Source: Brugia malayi (lineage: Eukaryota > Nematoda > Chromadorea > Rhabditida > Onchocercidae). From it: a DNA stretch of 64,000 nucleotides. The translations under genes were made by a program, and so were the position numbers. The DNA is taken from assembly GCF_000002995.4 (NCBI RefSeq), contig NW_025062477.1:3041561-3105560 (forward strand), read 5' to 3'. Positions 33,090-46,658 of this stretch are shown in pieces. How positions within the stretch are numbered: position 1 is the first letter of the stretch; each line of letters begins with the position of its first letter. The notes beneath the pieces are model-generated. The model was not told the origin of the DNA. It saw only the letters and a program-made list of their open reading frames with translations, and ran no database searches.

Positions 33090-36000
33090 TCATAAGACAG
33101 ATTTAGATTTAATAATTAAGTTTTAAACATTATTTCAGCATTAAAATTAATTAAATTTTTAAACAGTGACAGTTTTAAATCATTTTTGCAATTAAAAATA
33201 AATTTTAATTCAAATTTAAAATGTTAATATTGTTGCAATTAGTATTAGTAATTGTATATAGAATTTGAAAATAAGATCTAGTAATAGCAAATTTCAATTT
33301 ATTTAGGTGTTTAAGCAACTAAAAAATATAACTTAATTTGAAAAAAGGCATAATTTGAACTTAATTGATTACTTTCTATGCTCTGTATGGGCACTGGTCA
33401 CATTCGGTGAGGTCATTTTTCAACTTAAATAATGTTAATAAATAAGTTTTAAACATTATTTCAGCATTAAAATTAATTAAATTTTTAAACAGTGACATTT
33501 TTAAATCATTCTCGCAATTAAAAATAAATTTGAATTCAAATTTAAAATTCTAATAATAAGAAAATGCTGCAATTAGTATTAGTTATTGTATATAGAATTA
33601 GAAAATAAGTTCTAGTAATAGCAAATTTCAATATAATTAAGTGTTTAAACAACTAAATAATATAACTTAATTTGAAAAAAGACATAATTTGAACTTAATT
33701 GAATATTTTCTGTGCTCCTCTGTATGGGCACTGGTCACATTCGGTGTGGTCATTTTTCAACTTTAATAATTTTAATAATTGAGTTTTAAACATTATTTCA
33801 GCATTAAAATTAATTTTTTAAGTTCTTGTATTAACAATTTTCAATTTAATTAAGTGTCTAAACAGCAAAAAATATAATTTAAATTGAAAAAAGACATAAT
33901 TTGAACTTAATTGATTATTTTCTATGCTCAGTAGGGGCAATGGTCACATTCGATGTGGTCATTTTTCAACTTAAATATTTTTAATAATTGAGTTTTAAAC
34001 ATTATTTCAGCATTAAAACTTATTAAATTTTTAAACAGTGATACTTTTAAATCATTCTCGCAATTAAAAATAAATTTGAATTCAAATTTAAAAATTTAAT
34101 ATTATGAATATGCCGCAATTTGTTTTAGTTTTTGTATATCGAACTAAAAAATAATTTCTGGTATCAGCAATTTTCAATTTAATTAAGTGTCTAAACAACT
34201 AAAAAATATAATTTAAATAGAAAAAAGACATAATTTGAACTTAATTGAATATTTTGTATGCTCTGCATGGGCACTGGTCACATTCGATGTGGTCATTTTT
34301 CAACTTAAATAATTTTAATAATTGAGTTTTAAACATTATTTCAGCATTAAAATTAATTTTTTAAGTTCTTGTATTAACAATTTTCAATTTAATTAAGTGT
34401 ATAAACAACTAAATAATATAACTTAATTTGAAAAAAGTCATAATTTGAACTTAATTGATTACTTTCTATGCTCTGTATGGGCACTGGTCACATTCGGTGT
34501 GGTCATTTTTCACCTTAAATAATTTTAATAATTGAGTTTTAAACATTATTTCAGCATTAAAATTAATTTTTTAAGTTCTTGTATTAACAATTTTCAATTT
34601 AATTAAGTGTCTAAACAGCAAAAAATATAATTTAAATTGAAAAAAGACATAATTTGAACTTAATTGAATATTTTCTGTGCTCTGTATGGGCACTGGTCAC
34701 ATTCGGTGTGGTCATTTTTCAACTTAAATAATTTTAATAATTGAGTTTTAAACATTATTTCAGCATTAAAATTAATTAAATTTTTAAACAGTGATAGTTT
34801 TAAATCATTCTCACGATTAAAAGCAAATTTTATTTCAAATTTAAAATTTTAATAATAAAAAAATGTTGCAATTAGTATTAGTTATTGTATATAGAATTTG
34901 AAAATAAGTTGAAGTAATAGCAATTTTCAATTTAATTAAGTGTATAAACAACTAAAAAATATAATTTAAATTGAAAAAAGACATAATTTGAACTTAATTG
35001 ATTATTTTCTATGCTCAGTAGGGGCAATGGTCACATTCGATGTGGTCATTTTTCAACTTAAATAATTTTAATAATTGAGTTTTAAACATTATTTCAGCAT
35101 TAAAATTAATTTTTTAAGTTCTTGTATTAACAATTTTCAATTCAATTAAGTGTCTAAACAGCAAAAAATATAATTTAAATTGAAAAAAGACATAATTTGA
35201 ACTTAATTGATTATTTTCTATTCTCTGTATGGGCACTGGTCACATTCGGTGTGGTCATTTTTCAACTTAAATAAATTTAATAAATGAGTTTTAAACATTA
35301 TTTCAGCATTAAAATTAATTAAATTTTTAAACAGTGATAGTTTTAAATCACTTTCGCAATTAAAAAAAATTTGACTTCAAATTTAAAATTTTAATATTAA
35401 GAAAATGCCGCAATTTGTTTTGTTTTTGTATATTGAACTAAAAAATAATTTCCGGTATCAGCAAATTTGAATTTAATTAAGTGTCTAAACGACTAAAAAA
35501 TATAATTTAATTTGAAAAAAGACATAATTTGAACTTAATTGAATATTTTCTATGCTCTGTATGGGCACTGGTCACATTCGATGTGGTCATTTTTCAACTT
35601 AAATAATTTTAATAATTGAGTTTTAAACATTATTTCAGCATTAAAATTAATTAAATTTTTAAACAGTTATAGTTTTAAATCATTCTCGCAATTAAAAATA
35701 AATTTTAATATTGAGAAAACGCAGCAATTTGTATTAGATTTTCTATAATGAACTAAAAAAGAATTTCTAATATTAGCAAATTTCAATTTATTTAGGTGAT
35801 TAAACAACTAAAAAATATAATTTAATTTGAAAAAAGACATAATTTGAACTTAATTTAATATTTTCTGTGCTCTGTATGGGCACTGGTCACATTCGATGTG
35901 GTCATTTTTCAACTTAATAATTTTAATAATTGAGTTTTAAACATTATTTCAGCATTAAAATTAGTTTTTTAAGTTCTTGTATTAACAATTTTCAATTCAA

Positions 36001-36866
36001 TTAAGTGTCTAAACAGCAAAAAATATAATTTAAATTGAAAAAAGACATAATTTGAACTTAATTGATTATTTTCTATGCTCAGTAGGGGCAATGGTCACAT
36101 TCGATGTGGTCATTTTTCAACTTAAATAATTTTATTAATTATGCTTTAAACATTATTTCAGCATTAAAATTAATTAAATTTTTAAACAGTGATATTTTTA
36201 AATCATTCTCGCATTTAAAAATAAATTTTAATTCAAATTAAAAACGTTAATATTAAAAATATGTTCCAATTTGTATTAGATTTTGTATATTGAACTAAAA
36301 AATAAGTTCTAGTAATAGCAAATTTCAATTTAATTAAGTGTATAAACAACTAAATAATATAACTTAATTTGAAAAAAGACATAATTTGAACTTAATTGAT
36401 TATTTCTATGCTCTGTATGGGCACTGGTCACATTCGGTGTGGTCATTTTTCAACTTAAATAATTTTAATAATTGAGTTTTAAACATTATTTCAGCATTAA
36501 AATTATTTAAATTTTTAAACAGTGATAGATTTAAATCATTCTCGCAATTAAAAATATATTTTAATTCAAATTTAAAATTTTAATATTAAAAAAATGTTGC
36601 AATTTGTATTAGATTTTGTATATTGAACTAAAAAATAAGTTCTTGTATTAGCAATTTTCAATTTAATTAAGTGTCTAAACAACTAAAAAATATAATTTAA
36701 TTTGAAAAAAGACATAATTTGAACTTAATTGATTATTTTCTATCTCTGTATGGGCACTGGTCACATTCGGTGTGGTCATTTTTCAACTTAAATAATTTTA
36801 ATAATTGAGTTTTAAACATTATTTCAGCATTAAAATTAATTAAATTTTTAAACAGTGATAGTTTCA
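33090..36866. repeat. Satellite array, left part
   Basis: Tandem units carry the conserved box CTGTATGGGCACTGGTCACA followed by TTCGGTGTGG or TTCGATGTGG. As in the right array, long units (with AAACAGTGATAGTTTTAAAT and a GCAATTTGTATTAG segment) mix with short units lacking about 120 bases. The array ends at 36866, where block B begins directly. Confidence 0.97.
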
Positions 36867-37633
36867 AACATTGCATAAGCTAACAGTTGCAAAAGTCTTC
36901 AAAAATAACAGAGCTTAAAATTTTTGGACAAAAAAGAAAGATGAAATTAATTTCAACGTATAATCAGAATATGTCCGATTATATCGCATTGCATTGTATC
37001 ATTCGTATATTCTAAATAAATAATTTTGCTTTCAGAATTTCATTTATACTAAAATAATTTTTATAATACAGCGAAATATTTCATTAATTAAAAATTTATT
37101 CATTCTGTAAAAGTTTAATTCCAGAGATTATTTGCAAAATATTATCACAGATGCACTAATTAATTAATTAATTAATTCTTCAATACGCTGTCGATTACAA
37201 TGATCGCAGATAATTCTTTGAAATGAATGTTTTAAATATTTCAGTTATTCCATCTTCCATTATTTATACTACAGTACAAATTTTATGGTAAATAAAATTA
37301 TTGCAATGAGGAAGTGTGAATGATTTGCAACGTTTAATTTAACAATGTAGAATTAAAAATTCATAATGATTTATAATTTTTCATAAATTTTATTTTAAAT
37401 TCAGTGGAAGAATTCTTTCTACTAAATGAAGTTTGTAAAAACGTTTATCAACTATTTATCAACTAATTTGTAAAAACGTTTATCAACAATCATTTCTATA
37501 AAAAGGTTCTAAATTTGCCATAAAATAATAGGTATAAGAAAAGAATTATAATTGTCATTTAAATTCATCCAGAAAAAACAAGAAAATTGAATTATGAAAT
37601 TAAATCGAATTGTTGAAAAAGGAGAATAATTTT

Positions 37634-37715
37634 AGATTGTTTCATTTAATTTTATTATGTGATCGGATGAATAAAATACAGAAAGTATTTTCTCTAAAAT
37701 TAAATGAAACAATCT
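37634..37715. repeat. Perfect 21-bp inverted repeat (hairpin), block B
   Basis: The arms 37634-37654 and 37695-37715 are identical to those in block A. Confidence 0.8.
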
Positions 37716-40344
37716 ATACAAATGGTTAGCCAAGTAATCAAATAGAAACAATGCAAATATGTCAAATGAGCCAAATGTTGAGCCACGAAGAAAAAAAAAA
37801 GTTATATCGAATAAAATTTCAAATTTCTTAAACTTGATTTTCATTTTCAATTTTTTTTACACCGTGACTGGTAATTTGATATTGGTACATTTTAGATAGT
37901 TGGCATTTATTGGCCAGCAAAAAAAAAAAGAAAAAAAAATTGAGCAGAGCAGTTCAACTATAAACTCTATACAATACGTACCAATAGCTCTAAAAAATTC
38001 CATAAACTAATTTAGGATAAAATTCTCTGAGATTTCCCACATTTATCATTATAATAAAACCGGATCAAAGTACTTTCTGAAACGATACAATCAAGCTAAT
38101 TAATCCGGATTTCCTTGTCGAGCAATGACTTTCGACAAGAGAATACAAATATGCACTAATAGTACCAAAAGCAGCATTTATACTTCTCAAAATACCTAAC
38201 CATCATGCTGATAAGTCTTGTGTTTTTGCATAAGCAACGGTTATCCGAAAAAAAAAAAAAAAATGACAAAAAATGCTATTTTTATTTCATAATTTTAATC
38301 ATTCTATGTCTATAAATTATTGTTATTATTTCATTTCATTTTTTTTTTCGAATAATTTTAAAAACTTCCAAAGCATATCAACAAATAAAAGTAGAAATTG
38401 ATTTTATTAATTGTATTTAGCAAAATTTCTCGAAAGAAAAAGAGTACGCCATCAAATCTAAGCACAGTCATATACAATTAAGTAAAATAATATAGGCCAT
38501 TTGACAATTGTATGTTGTACGAAAACTTGAATATTTCCTGCAAGATTCAATCTTTCTTGTTTATCTGAAAAATTTCAAAGTCTCAAATTAGTTCAAATAA
38601 AAATTAAACATTAAACAAATGTTGTTTGTTTCGTTTAGAAAAAAAAATGCTGCTTAATTAAGTAGTTAATTTTTTCAATAACTTAGATAGGATTATGAAA
38701 AAGGAAAGATGTTGTTGTTGTTATACTGAAAAAAATAAAAAAGAATAGCTTTGGGAAGAAAAAACATTCAAACAAATTGATCATTGATTGAATTAATTAA
38801 TCTTTTCTTTATTAATTATTCACTCATCATAATTCTTTCACTTATACATCCTATCAAATCTCTCTTCTCTCTCTCTCGCGATATGTCTTAATTAGCCATA
38901 TCTTATCACTAATCACTAAATCATACTGGATGATAATTTTTATTTCTTTTTGCCATTAATTATTGCAAAATGCATAAAAACAGTGATAAAAGATTAATAA
39001 GTAATTTGGTATTACTAAATACAATTAATAAAACCAATTTGTATTCTCAAATTTTGCTAATTTCTTCACTCGAATACAAACTTTTACTTGCTTACTCGAA
39101 TACAAACTATTCAATTCATCAATGATCATTGAATTTGTTAATTTCTGTAACTTCTTTCTATTCATAAATATTCGCTGTGAATAATTTTCATTTTTGAAAG
39201 TACTAATATGAACCAAATTGATAATAATTGTGATGATTAAGTCTCCTGACGCACAGGTGGCACGTTTGATTTCACGTTGCTGATCAATAAATGAAGGTCA
39301 CATTCAGGTTACTTTTGCAGATTTGCAGATTGCTCTCTTCCTTATAAAATTGATTTAATCAGCAAAATCATTTCATCACATCTATCTATTTGACATATAA
39401 ATTAATTTTAAAAATCATTCCTTAGGAAATAATTTTTTTTTTTTTCTGCTTCATAATTTCTAGTATTTATTTTATCACTCATTTCAGAAAATACTTAAAG
39501 TAACTTACTTTCAGTTAATCAGAAGAAATAATTGATGTTATTGCAATAAGGTCATGTGACACGATCATGTTAAACCCCGTTTCACTCTTGATAGCTATAA
39601 AAATCCCTTGCTGCTTTGCCTCTAAAATTCTTCTTTTTTAAAACATTCAAACAATAGATATGGAGTAATTTAACAAATAAAATAAGGATAGATCTAAAAT
39701 CTAAAAGTCAAACTACGTATCTCACATGATTCGATTGGAATGATTTATTTCACATTTCTTAAGTTAGACCAATCAACATTAATTCATTTCAAGCAATTAA
39801 TAAATACTATCGGCAGTGAAGTTTTAAATGGAATAATCACTAATAATTTAAATATTCTTTTAACCTAATTTACTTTTGTTGACATTGAGGAGCGCTACTG
39901 GTTCACCAAACATCATCACTATGTTTCATTATGCAACTTGCTTCACTGAAATTTAACGTGGATTCAATTAATTAAAATCAGCATTTCAATAATTAACCAA
40001 TTTTAATTCACTTTGTTCCACTTAATTAGTGTGTACCTCTTTTGAGGACTGTTAATGTCTTCAAGTCAATGCTAAGGTTTAAAAAGTTCAATTTCATATT
40101 TAAGTTCAATTTTTTAAAATTCTTACAACTAGTAATTTTGCTTTTTTTATTATTTTTTAAAATCAAAATTTACTTTCATTAATAATTGCTAATAAATAAA
40201 TTTACCAGGAGAGAATGACAAATCTCTTTTAGCAAGTTCGGATACTGCACAGTAAACTCTGACGATAACATATACTTCCATAAATACTGATAACAAATTC
40301 CATACTGCAAACAACTAGTCGAATTGATAATATCAGTTATAAAT

Positions 40345-40769
40345 AAAAAAGCATGCAATTAATAAGTGGTAAAGCTAAGAGAAAGCATGCAATAAGTGAA
40401 AGTAAATGTAGAAGTAGTCTAAAAAAAATGCATGCATTAATATTGACAAAAACGAACTAAGTAGTTAAAAAGAAAGTGATCAAAGTTAACAAAAAAGCAT
40501 GCTTTAATATTAACAAAAATGAACTAAATAGTTAAAAAAGAAAGGTCATCAAAGTGGATAAGAAGCATGCAGTGAGTAAAGTTAGCCAAAATTCATGCAA
40601 AAATAAAATTAATAAAAAAGCATGCAAAGTAAAAAAAAGGTAATCAAAGTGAATGAGCATGCAATTAATAAACATTAAAATTAACAAAAAAGCACGCAAT
40701 TAATAAACATTAAAATTAACAAAAAAGCATACAATTAATAAATAGTAAAGTTAACAATAAGCATTCAGT

Positions 40770-40823
<54 letters not shown>

Positions 40824-41880
40824 TAATCAAAGTGAATGAGCATGCAATTAATAAACATTAAAATTAACAAAAAAGCACGCAATTAATAAACATTAAAATT
40901 AACAAAAAAGCATACAATTAATAAATAGTAAAGTTAACAATAAGCATTCAGTAAGTAAAGTTAGCCAAAATTCATGCAAAAACAAAATGAATAAAAAAGC
41001 ATGGAATTAATAAAAAAATATGCAAAGCAAAAAAAAAGAGGTAATCAAAGTGAATAAGCATGCAATTAATAAAAATTAAAAACAACAAAAAAGCATGCAA
41101 TTAATAAATAGTAAAGTTAACAGAAAGCATGCGGTGAGTAAAGTTGGTCAAAATTCATGCAAAAAAATAATTAATAAAAAAGCATAGAAATAATAAACAT
41201 TGAAATTAACAAAAAAGCATGCAATTGATAAATAGTAAAGTTAACAGAAAGCATGCAGTAAGTAATGTTAGCCAAAATTCATGCAAAAATAAAATAAATG
41301 AAAAGCATGCAAAGTAAAAAAAAAGGTAATCAAAGTGAATAAGCATGCAGTTAATAAACATTAAAATTAACAAAAAGCATGCAGTTAATAAACATTAAAA
41401 TTAACAAAAAAGCATGCAATTAATAAATAGTAAAGTTAACAGAAAGCATGCAGTAAGTAAAGTTAGCCAAAATTCATGCAAAAACAAAGTTAATAAAAAG
41501 GCATGGAACTAATAAACATTAAAATTAACAAAAAAGCATGCAATTAATAAATAGTAAAATTTAACAGAAAGCATGCAGTAAGTAAAGTTAGCCAAAATTC
41601 ATGCAAAAACAAAATTAATAAAAAAGCATGCAATGTAAAAAAAAAGGTAATCAAAGTGAATAAGCATGCAATTAATAAACATTAAAATTAACAAAAAGCT
41701 ATGCAATTAATAGATAGTAAAGTTAACAGAAAGCATGCAGTAAGTAAAGTTAGCCAAAATTCATGCAAAAACAAAATTAATAAAAAAGCATGCAGTTAAT
41801 AAACATTAAAATTAACAAAAAGCATGCAAAGTAAAAAAAAAAAGGTGATCAAAGTGAATAAGCATGCAGTTAATACAACA
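40345..41880. repeat. GCATGC-rich repeat field, block B, with poly-A
   Basis: This is the counterpart of the field at 20405-21720, but rearranged. A run of about 50 A (about 40770-40820) separates two nearly identical copies of a roughly 135-bp segment starting ggtaatcaaagtgaatgagc at 40639 and 40822. Either the segment was duplicated across the A run or the A run expanded during replication slippage. Confidence 0.9.
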
Positions 41881-43961
41881 ACAAAAAAAGAAATTATTAA
41901 TATAAGCTAGTAAGATACTATTACATAATTTTAATTAACTAAAAAAAGCATGCAATTAGTAAAACTACAAGGAGTGTAAATCACTATCTTAGTAAAATAT
42001 AAAGTATTATACAGTAAAAAGTTAGCGAAAAGCATGCATTAAGTACAAGTGAGGAATAAATGCGAAAAGGAAGGTAAGAAAAAACTAAAACAGAACCTAT
42101 AAAAAATGAATGGGGGCATCTAAAACTACAATAAAATTTATAAAAAAATATGTTACTAGTTAAAACTAAAGAAATGCGGCATGCTTTTTAATAATAAATC
42201 CAAAATTATAATTAGAGATTTAAAAATCTAAAAATTCAAAAACAATTCCAGTAAGTAATTAAAAAAAAAAAACAAAATTAAAGCAAATAATTCAACCTTT
42301 AAATAAACCTCCCAAAAGTCGACAATTCAGACTAATTTCAATAATTTTCAAGATAATTCAAAAATTAAAAAGCCAAAAAGGGAATAGAAAATTGAGGAAA
42401 TGAAAAAGATTATAAAAAAACACAAATATTTAAAAATTTAAAAAAATCAGAAAAAAAACTAAAATTTAAATAACTCAGAAATTTTCAAAACTCAACTAGA
42501 ACAAAAAATATATCCCTAGAAAAGTTTCAAAATTTCTTAAAAATCTCAGACTCTACTAATTTTAAAAATATTCAATTAGTAATAAAAGATATCTAGAATA
42601 CAAAAGCCAATTCAAAAAGCTTCACGATTTACGAATTTAAAATTTCTTTCAGAATTTCAAATGTTCCAAAATTTTCCTCACATACTAACTCATAAGTTAC
42701 ATCGAGGGTAGGTATAACTCTACCTATACCTACTCTCGATCTCTTCTACCACAAAATAACTTATTGGGTACCAAATGGCAATTCAACAAAAAAAATTAAA
42801 CCTAGAAATTATCAAATTATTCAATGATACCACTATTTTCTAATTCGATAATTCAAAAAATCAGGTTAAATGTAGGAAATAGCTTCAAAATTACTCAGTT
42901 CCAAAAAAATATGTTTAAATGTAAAATATTGCCATTTACTATCTAATATCTAATATGATATTAAAATATTCTAACAAGACAAAATAAACAATCATGATAT
43001 TAGTAAACATAACCAACAAACTTATTACAAGAAACGCAAAATCAAATATGCACAATAATACGCATAATAAATTAGATGAAAAATGAAAAAAATAACAGAA
43101 AAATTAACAGAAAAGAATTAGATAACACTAAAATAAAAATGAAAACATACGTAGTAAAAAAGTATTAAAAATTACAGGTAAATTAATGTAAAATGTGAAA
43201 AATGGAAAAAAAAATCCATAGATTATTTCAAAAAAAAAAAGAAACAAAATCATTAGTAATAACTATAAAATTATTAAAAACATCAAAAATTTCATAATAA
43301 TAGTTAAATTAGAAACAATAAAATAGAACAATAAACTTTTAAAAAAGTTAGTTGCCCAGAGAGGGCAAAAAAAAAAAAAAAAATACAACAAAACACAACA
43401 AAAAACTGATAAAGAAAAAACAACTGAATTCAATCAAGTTTGATCTAAAGTAGCTATTTTCGAATTTTGTTCGCGAAAAAGAAATCCCTTTCACAAACTT
43501 TTTGATTCTCAAATACGACCACAAACAATTAATATTAACATATGCTAGTATGAAATGAATGAACTTTATGACTCATTTTTTCACTATTTTTTTTTTTTTC
43601 ACAAAATTCACAATTTCTGATCAAACTCTGAATTCAGTTGTTTTTACATTGTAAATTATAAAAACAAAATTTTTTCACTAATTTTTTTTTATATTTTATT
43701 TTTTTTTTTAATTTTTTTAATTTTGTTAATTTTTTTTTAATTTTTTTGATTTTTTTTGTTTTTTTTTATTTTTTTTTTCATTTTTTTGTTTTTTTTTTAT
43801 TTTTTTTCATTTTTTTGTTTTTTTTATTTTTTTTTGATTTTTTTTATTTTTTTAAATTTTTTTCATTTTTTTTTAGCGCAATACTAACCTGCTTCGGGCA
43901 GAAGACTGGAGAGCTGGGACAGGCAGTAGCAGGTCAGCCGCGTGAGGAGGGCCGGATGTTA

Positions 43962-45744
43962 TCACTGGCCTGAAAGAAAAATTGCTGGTTAGAAAAACTA
44001 TGAAATCCACTTTCTGAATGTTTTGTTTTCTGTACATTCGAATTTTTATTTCCTTTTCAATTTCAAATTTCATTTCTTAGATATTAATAATTTCTCACCT
44101 GGAATGAAGAGGTGGTTGGCATCCTCTTCTCTCCCCACTAAGTCAAGTCTGCGGCGCTTGACCTGCCTTTCGTTGATCACGGCCGCACACGCTCTCGGGC
44201 ACCAATCGAGAGCGTGAACTTCTGTCGCCGCTCTCTTTTGCGCGGCCGTGAATCCGGGTGGCAGCAGGAGGTAATGGCCACAACGAGCGCAAAAACCTGA
44301 AATATTCATAATGAATTAGTCCGCCAACATTTAGATAAATCAAATATGCTAATGTTTTTAAAAACTAATTGCAAATTCCGCTTAGAAGTACTTACCATCC
44401 TGCTTATGCATTCTCGAGGCGTGAATACGCCACCCTTTCAATGTAGCAAACTGCCTGCCGCAGATACCACACACTGAAAATAGAAGTGATTAGAAGATAG
44501 TAAAGAAGTACAAACTGTTTTTTAAAGCATCGATAACATTGTAACATTTCACTCATAAATATGATTTTGTCAGTAAAAGATTAAAGTATGATTATATTCC
44601 TTTAAAATATTACAAACATAAAATCATCTTCTAACGTTATTAAAATTATAAATTACCGATGTTCCTCTCTTCATTCGCTTGAACCACCGTGTATGGTTCT
44701 GCTTGCGGCACTAGCAACTCCCGTCGGAGCTGCTCCGGAAGATCCCCTAAATCAGCGGGGTGGAATTCTTCCGGTGCTGCCGCAACCGATGTATGCGTCG
44801 CCAGAACCGGAATATTAATCGTCCTCGTCCTTCTGAAATAGTTTCAAATTTGGTTTAAATTATTCAGCAGATAAAATTAACAAAAAGTTAGCAATTGTTC
44901 TAGTTATTACTTTGTTTACTACATGGTTACTACATTTATTTCAGATATCAAAGCTTACAGGACGAGTTCGCGAACCGATTCGACCGGTTCTGCGACGGCA
45001 TTTGGTGCCACCGGTGCCTCAGTTTCTTCATCGCTTTCCGGCAGAGGAGCCCACTCTGCTTCCGTTGGCCAATTCTCGGCCTCATCAGCATCATTAGTTT
45101 CAGGCAGAGGGGCCCACTCTGCCTCTTCTTCGTAAAATGCCTGCTCCTGAGGCACCGGTTCTTCTCCATCCTGCCCTTCGACCTCCGACCTCCTCTCCGT
45201 ATCCTCCAAGCAGGTTAGGAGCAGGTCTTCAATCTGAAAAGACCACATTTTAAGAAAGTACTTTCTATAACTCTTCATATAAATTAGAAGTATAACTCTT
45301 TCTATAATCCTTAATTGATGACAAAAAAGAAAAATGAATTTACCTGCTCCCTTTCGCGCATATATTCCTGTAATGCACGGAGCATTACAGGTTCTCGTTC
45401 TAGATATACCAGAACATCGGAAATAGTCCGATGTTCTGGATTTTGGGCGACACGCGAGCCCACCCTATAAAATCATCAAATTAATCAGATGCAAATTGAT
45501 GATAAAACAACGCCAAATTATGCGTTCCAATTATATTAAAATTGATCACAATACTACTTATATCAATCATCAAATACCTTGCAATTTTTCTTTAACGCAA
45601 TTCTAATTTAAGAAAAAAAAATTGAAAAAATAATTTATAAAAACATTTCCTACTTAAGTAATATTTCCTATTGAAGGGATATATGCAAATATCTACTTAC
45701 TTTCTTTTGATGCACTCGATAAACGGCGCTATAAATCTCAGCAT
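43962..45744 (-). CDS. GC-rich C2H2-type zinc-finger protein, copy B
   Basis: The seven exons are 45744-45701, 45464-45344, 45233-44959, 44832-44657, 44473-44396, 44296-44099 and 43969-43962, with exon lengths identical to copy A (299 aa). All splice sites and the frame are intact. Differences from copy A are few, for example Ile to Phe at residue 4, Arg to His in the PERRTIS stretch, Gln to Arg in MLQAL, Thr to Ala in the acidic domain, Val to Ile and Arg to Thr in the exon before the finger, and Gly to Ala inside the finger (FGT to FAT). The finger and Cys/His ligands are unchanged. The intron before the finger exon is about 40 bases shorter. Both copies therefore look able to make protein. 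The same alternative acceptor is present in the last exon (43889-43969). Confidence 0.85.
45367..45439. repeat. Two adjacent palindromes in an exon, copy B
   Basis: The first has 10-bp arms at 45367-45376 and 45382-45391. The second has 13-bp arms ccagaacatcgga (45409-45421) and tccgatgttctgg (45427-45439) around aatag. Compared with copy A, G has become A at 45416 and its pairing partner C has become T at 45432, so the palindrome stays perfect. Confidence 0.95.
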
Positions 45745-46658
45745 GTCGCACAAAAATTGATATTTTTCCTGAAATTAATTTCTCGATTATATTTTGGAAA
45801 ATTTCGCACAATTTCATCTTTTTTAAGTCATCAAATACCCTACAATTTTTTTTTTAACCCAGTTCCAATTTAAGAAAAAAAAAAAGTTGAAAAAATCATT
45901 TATGAGAATCATTTAAAACATTTCCTACTGAAGTAATACTCTCTCGCGCTCGGAGAATATATGCAAATATCTTATCTTACTTAATTTGCACGAAAACTCG
46001 GTGTATACCATTCAACCCATTTGCCCTTCACAGGGAATATCATTTGATCATATTCTCGATCTCTCTAGCACATCCCAATCTGATGTCAGTCGTCATACTA
46101 TGCTGGTAGCCACCATCTTCACGTCCATGGTTCTTATGTATCCTTTTTTTATTTATTATTAAGTTATGGTTGTATTAAGATTCTTTTTGTTTCGATTACA
46201 TGCCTGAATATCATTTGGTTATTCCAACGAATCGTTTTTTTTTTTTTTTTTTTTTTTGAGGTATGTTGTTGAATAAAAATGCATTGATTCAAGCTAATCA
46301 GCCATTTATTGTTTTTAATTGCTATTAACAGAATTAGCAATTTCTTATTGTTGTGATACCAATTCATTTGAATCATTTTGCAGTAATTATGTATTACCAC
46401 TTTTCATCGTTAGTTATTAATATATATTAATTCTGTTTGATTTCTGTTTTGATTAAAAATTCTGCTATAATTGTTTGAAATTGTTGAAGTTAATAAAATG
46501 TTAATAGTGACACAATTTCACCACGTATATAATTTTTGGATTAGGCATCTATTATGCTTGCTAACATGCATTCTACTAGACATCTGTGATTTTAAAAGTT
46601 TTTTAACGTGACTTTATAAATTTTGACTGCTTACGTAGCTGTGAGATCGACAGGAGAC

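Larger units (their letters stand above)
36867..46658. repeat. Segmental duplication, block B (right copy)
   Basis: This is the same-orientation copy of 16907-26610. Its left edge is satellite sequence joined at caaacattgc. Its right edge stops after gacaggagac, exactly as in the left copy. Other contents correspond: hairpin 37634-37715, hairpin 42701-42740, T-rich tract 43675-43874 and a zinc-finger gene. Confidence 0.95.
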
